Origin: Cellulomonas hominis
Lineage (GTDB): Bacteria > Actinomycetota > Actinomycetes > Actinomycetales > Cellulomonadaceae
DNA length: 64,000 nucleotides
NCBI RefSeq assembly: GCF_901521055.1
Contig: NZ_CABEGA010000040.1
Span: 1 to 64,000, forward strand
Reading direction: 5' to 3'
The position numbers and the translations under genes were made by a program. This document shows positions 61,498 to 64,000 of this stretch, piece by piece (within the stretch, counting starts at the first letter, position 1; each line of letters begins with the position of its first letter). The notes under the pieces were generated by a model. That model had not been told where the DNA came from, made no database searches, and was given only the letters and a program-made list of their open reading frames with translations.

Positions 61498-62601
61498 TCA
61501 GACGTTGCGGTACTGACGGACCATCGGGCAGTCGAACGGGTCGCGAGCCGCGAGGCCGACCTCGTTCAGGTACCGCACGACGATCCGGTACGAGTGCAGG
61601 AGGGTCGTCTCCGTGTAGGGGACGCCGTTCTCCGCGCAGTGCGCGCGGACCAGCCGGCGGGCGCGCAGCAGGTGCGGGCGCGGCATCGACGGGAACAGGT
61701 GGTGCTCGATCTGGTAGTTGAGCCCGCCCATGAGCATGCTCATCCACGTCCCGCCGGAGATGTTGCGCGACGTCAGGACCTGCTTGGACAGGAAGTCCAG
61801 CCGGCTGTCGGCCGGGATGATCGCCATGCCCTTGTGGTTCGGGGCGAACGACGCGCCCATGTACACGCCGAACACCGCGAGCTGCACCCCGAGGAACGCC
61901 GCCGCGAGCCCCAGCGGCAGGAACCACACCACCACGGCGACGTACACCGACAGCCGCACGGCCAGTACCACGAGCTCGATCACGTTCGCGCGGCTGATCC
62001 GCCGGCTGCCGGGCTCCCGCTCCAGCAGCGACCGGATCGACGTGGCGTGCAGGTTGAGACCCTCGAGCGTCAGCAGCGGGAAGAACGCCCAGCCCTGCAC
62101 GCGCGTCAGCGCCGCGAGGAACCCCGTGCGGGTCGCGGCGGACTCCGGCAGGAACGAGATGGTGTCCATCTCGATGTCCGGGTCCTTGCCGACCTTGTTC
62201 GGGTTGGCGTGGTGCCGGCTGTGCTTCGTCATCCACCACGAGTGGCTGATGCCCACCACGCCGTTCGCGAGCACGCGGCCGAGCCGGTCGTTCGCCGGGC
62301 CGGACCGGAACACCTGCCGGTGCGACGCCTCGTGCGCGACGAACGCGAACTGGGTCAGCACCACCCCGAGCGCTCCCGCGATCAGCAGCTGGAACCACGA
62401 GTCGCCCAGCAGGACGAACCCGGCGACCAGCCCACCGAGCGCGACCCCGAGGGCGACGAGCAGCCCGATGTAGAACGTGGGCGTGCGCTCCAGGAGGCCG
62501 GCCTCACGGATGCTGGCCGACAGCGCGTGGTAGGAGCCGGTCGCGGCCTCCTGCCGGCGCGGGCGCGCGGCGGGGGCGACGGTCGAGGTGGTACTGGTCA
62601 C
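61498..62601 (-). CDS. Fatty-acid (acyl-lipid) desaturase, copy 2
   Basis: A 367-residue paralogue of the desaturase at 59753-60838, near-identical over long stretches (VVLTQFAFVAHEASHRQVFRSGPANDRLGRVLANGVVG and most of the C-terminal half). Histidine boxes HEASH, HSRHHANP and QIEHHLFPSMPR are intact. Differences concentrate in the N-terminus and the loop after residue 200 (LEREPGSRRISRANVIE), suggesting divergence in position or chain-length specificity. The GTG at 62601 has GGAG at proper spacing; GTG 62607 does not. Shares promoter and 5' hairpin spacing with copy 1. Confidence 0.9.
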   Translation of the reverse strand: MTSTTSTVAPAARPRRQEAATGSYHALSASIREAGLLERTPTFYIGLLVALGVALGGLVAGFVLLGDSWFQLLIAGALGVVLTQFAFVAHEASHRQVFRSGPANDRLGRVLANGVVGISHSWWMTKHSRHHANPNKVGKDPDIEMDTISFLPESAATRTGFLAALTRVQGWAFFPLLTLEGLNLHATSIRSLLEREPGSRRISRANVIELVVLAVRLSVYVAVVVWFLPLGLAAAFLGVQLAVFGVYMGASFAPNHKGMAIIPADSRLDFLSKQVLTSRNISGGTWMSMLMGGLNYQIEHHLFPSMPRPHLLRARRLVRAHCAENGVPYTETTLLHSYRIVVRYLNEVGLAARDPFDCPMVRQYRNV

Positions 62602-62646
62602 TGGCACGCTCCGGGGCGTCGACGTCGACTTCCCAGCCGGGGGTGT

Positions 62647-62681
62647 GAGCGGACGCTCGCCGTGCAGATGACCCCACCCTA
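62647..62681 (-). promoter_or_regulatory. Desaturase copy 2 promoter and 5' hairpin
   Basis: On the minus strand a TAGGGT -10 (62676-62681) and, 17 bases on, the hairpin GAGCGTCCGCTC (62647-62658), with start codon 45 bases further. The -10 overlaps a separate dyad CCTACGG-TG-CCGTAGG (62678-62693) that is absent from copy 1 and may be a repressor site. Confidence 0.65.
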
Positions 62682-62794
62682 CGGTGCCGTAGGTTCGCGT
62701 GCGGGGTGAACACGCACATGCACAGGTTGCGCGCAGGATCTCCTCGGGACGTCGGTCCGGGTCGGAGCGCTCCGCGGCGTGAGGGGATGGACGC

Positions 62795-63379
62795 ATGACC
62801 GGCGTCGACCTGCTCTGGATCCCGCTCGGCGCGGGCGGGTCGCCGCTCGTGCGCCTCAGCGGCCGGCTCTACGAGGGCCTCGCCGCGCGCCGCGGACGGC
62901 GACCACGGTGCGGGCTCGTGCACGCGGCCCTGGAGGTGCGGCCCGGGGGGCCCGCGGTGACCGTCGAGGTCACCCCCGTGTGGGGGCAGCCGGCCGGGCC
63001 GCGCGGCGTCGTCACCACCGGCCCGGTCGGTGCGCCGGTGCTGGGACGGTCGCGGTTCTTCCGCTACGAGGTGCGCTGCTGGGCGGGCGGCACCATCCCG
63101 GACGCGGCGTGGGCCGTCGAGCGCTCGGTCGTCGCCGACGACGCCCCGACGGCCCTGCGGCTGCTCGACGCGGCGCCCGCTCTCCCCCGGCACACCTGGG
63201 GCCGTGACGCCGAGGCGGTGGGCGACATGTGGACCTCGAACTCGGTGGTCGCGTGGCTGCTCGCACGCGCCGGGATCGACCCCGCGCCGTGCGGGCCGCC
63301 GGCGGGGTGCCGTGCGCCGGGGTGGGCCGCGGGGGTGGCCGCCGCCCACCGGGGCTCGTCAGGGCGTGACGTCGACTGA
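62795..63379 (+). CDS. Conserved hypothetical protein
   Basis: A 194-residue protein without signal or membrane segment. Recognisable conserved stretches are RSRFFRYEVRCWAGGTIPDA, RHTWGRDAEAVGDMWTSNSVVAWLLARAGID and the early DLLWIPLGAGG. I recall uncharacterised actinobacterial proteins with the same WGRD...WNSNSVIAWLL pattern and know no function. GAGGGGATG precedes the ATG at 62795. It overlaps the convergent sugar-dehydrogenase gene by 21 bases at the stops. Confidence 0.68.
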   Translation: MTGVDLLWIPLGAGGSPLVRLSGRLYEGLAARRGRRPRCGLVHAALEVRPGGPAVTVEVTPVWGQPAGPRGVVTTGPVGAPVLGRSRFFRYEVRCWAGGTIPDAAWAVERSVVADDAPTALRLLDAAPALPRHTWGRDAEAVGDMWTSNSVVAWLLARAGIDPAPCGPPAGCRAPGWAAGVAAAHRGSSGRDVD

Positions 63380-64000
63380 CAGCACGCGGTCGTCCTGCGG
63401 CCCGGGCGTCCCGCGCCCGTCGGTGTTGCTCGTGACGAACCACAGCCGCCCGTCGGGTGCGACGGTCACGTCCCGGAGCCGCCCGTACTCCCCCGGGTAC
63501 CGATCCGTCGACGCGCCGAGATCGGCGACGGGCACCGCCCGCAGCCGGCTCCCCCGGAGGTTCGCGATGTACAGCGTGCCGTCGAGGTGGGTCATCCCCG
63601 ACGGGCTCGCCTCGTCCGGGGTCCACTGCTGCACCGGGTCGGTGAAGCCGTCCCGGCCGGCGACGCCCTCCACGACCGGCCACCCGTAGTTGCCGCCGGG
63701 GGTGATGACGTTCAGCTCGTCCCAGGTGTCCTGGCCGAACTCGGTGGCGTACATGGTGCCGCGGTCGTCCCACGCCAGCCCCTGCGGGTTGCGGTGCCCG
63801 TAGCTCCAGACCGGCGACGCCCGGAACGGGTTGTCGGCGGGGACGTCCCCGTCGGGTGTCAGCCGCAGGATCTTGCCGGCCAGCGACTCGAGGTCCTGCG
63901 CCTGCTCGCGCCTGCCCGCGTCGCCGACGGTGACGTACAGCATGCCGTCGGGCCCGAACGCCAGGCGCCCGCCGTCGTGGTGACGCGCGGCGGGCATGCC
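63359..64000 (-). CDS. PQQ-dependent sugar dehydrogenase (YliI/soluble GDH-like), C-terminal part
   Basis: The reading frame is open to the right edge, so only the last ~213 residues are visible. They form beta-propeller blades of the GSDH family: GRLAFGPDGMLYVTVGDAGRREQAQDLESLAGKILRLTPDG, VWSYGHRNPQGLAWD, TEFGQDTWDELNVITPGGNYGWP and DGRLWFVTSNTDGRG. These match aldose sugar dehydrogenases with PQQ in the tunnel; catalytic His and the N-terminal signal would lie outside the window. ATG 63997 is internal, not the start. Confidence 0.87.
   Translation of the reverse strand, partial: GMPAARHHDGGRLAFGPDGMLYVTVGDAGRREQAQDLESLAGKILRLTPDGDVPADNPFRASPVWSYGHRNPQGLAWDDRGTMYATEFGQDTWDELNVITPGGNYGWPVVEGVAGRDGFTDPVQQWTPDEASPSGMTHLDGTLYIANLRGSRLRAVPVADLGASTDRYPGEYGRLRDVTVAPDGRLWFVTSNTDGRGTPGPQDDRVLSVDVTP

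Overview
The window is very GC-rich DNA with short intergenic gaps, many GTG starts and strong AGGAGG-type ribosome sites. Together with GlnE/GlnA2, polyphosphate glucokinase, a CmtR-type regulator, class A RNase P RNA and several glycosidases, this points to an actinobacterium (Actinomycetota), probably Micrococcales and plausibly Cellulomonas or a relative. The genus is an inference. The first ~150 bases are not genomic: they contain an Illumina P7/Nextera adapter between poly-T and poly-C runs, so the window starts at a contig end.

Layout. 0.2-8.6 kb: MATE exporter, then a minus-strand sulfatase / HAD phosphatase / formylglycine-generating-enzyme operon, LtrA, an alcohol dehydrogenase and an aldo-keto reductase. 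8.7-18 kb: membrane-anchored GH30 glycosidase, GAF protein, TetR/acetyltransferase pair, STAS and RsbW-like partner-switch proteins, a sarcosine-oxidase-like flavoenzyme, a DUF4142/sortase operon and a GCS2 ligase. 18-28 kb: DUF1028 protein with an N-acetylglutaminylglutamine-amide-type amidotransferase, RND pump, glycosyltransferase and a GAF/PAS/PP2C phosphatase. 28-32.5 kb: GH43 glycosidase plus sugar/H+ symporter behind a LacI-type operator, and an AI-2E-family permease. 32.5-44 kb: core metabolism (glnE, glnA2, nadE, panB, ppgK) with a methionine aminopeptidase gene that has lost its 5' part. 44-50.5 kb: small stress proteins, a CmtR/CDF metal module, an endolysin/holin-like pair just downstream of rnpB, and yaaA.

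50.5-55.1 kb is the most distinctive region. A small secreted cationic peptide gene has its own consensus-like promoter and is followed by an attenuator-like hairpin, then a lipoprotein, a peptidoglycan-binding MacA-like protein, an ABC ATPase and an FtsX/MacB-like permease. A TetR regulator resembling gamma-butyrolactone receptors is divergent to it. I read this as a candidate signal-controlled bacteriocin or wall-active peptide export system.

55-64 kb: conserved Nif3 / zinc-ribbon / phosphatase operon (the phosphatase lacks the RNase H half seen in mycobacteria), a SRAP protein, and a cold module in which two paralogous fatty-acid desaturases flank a cold-shock gene with a structured leader. 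Both desaturases share an identically spaced promoter and 5' hairpin. The window ends inside a PQQ-type sugar dehydrogenase gene. I saw no tRNA, 5S/16S/23S rRNA, CRISPR array or insertion sequence.
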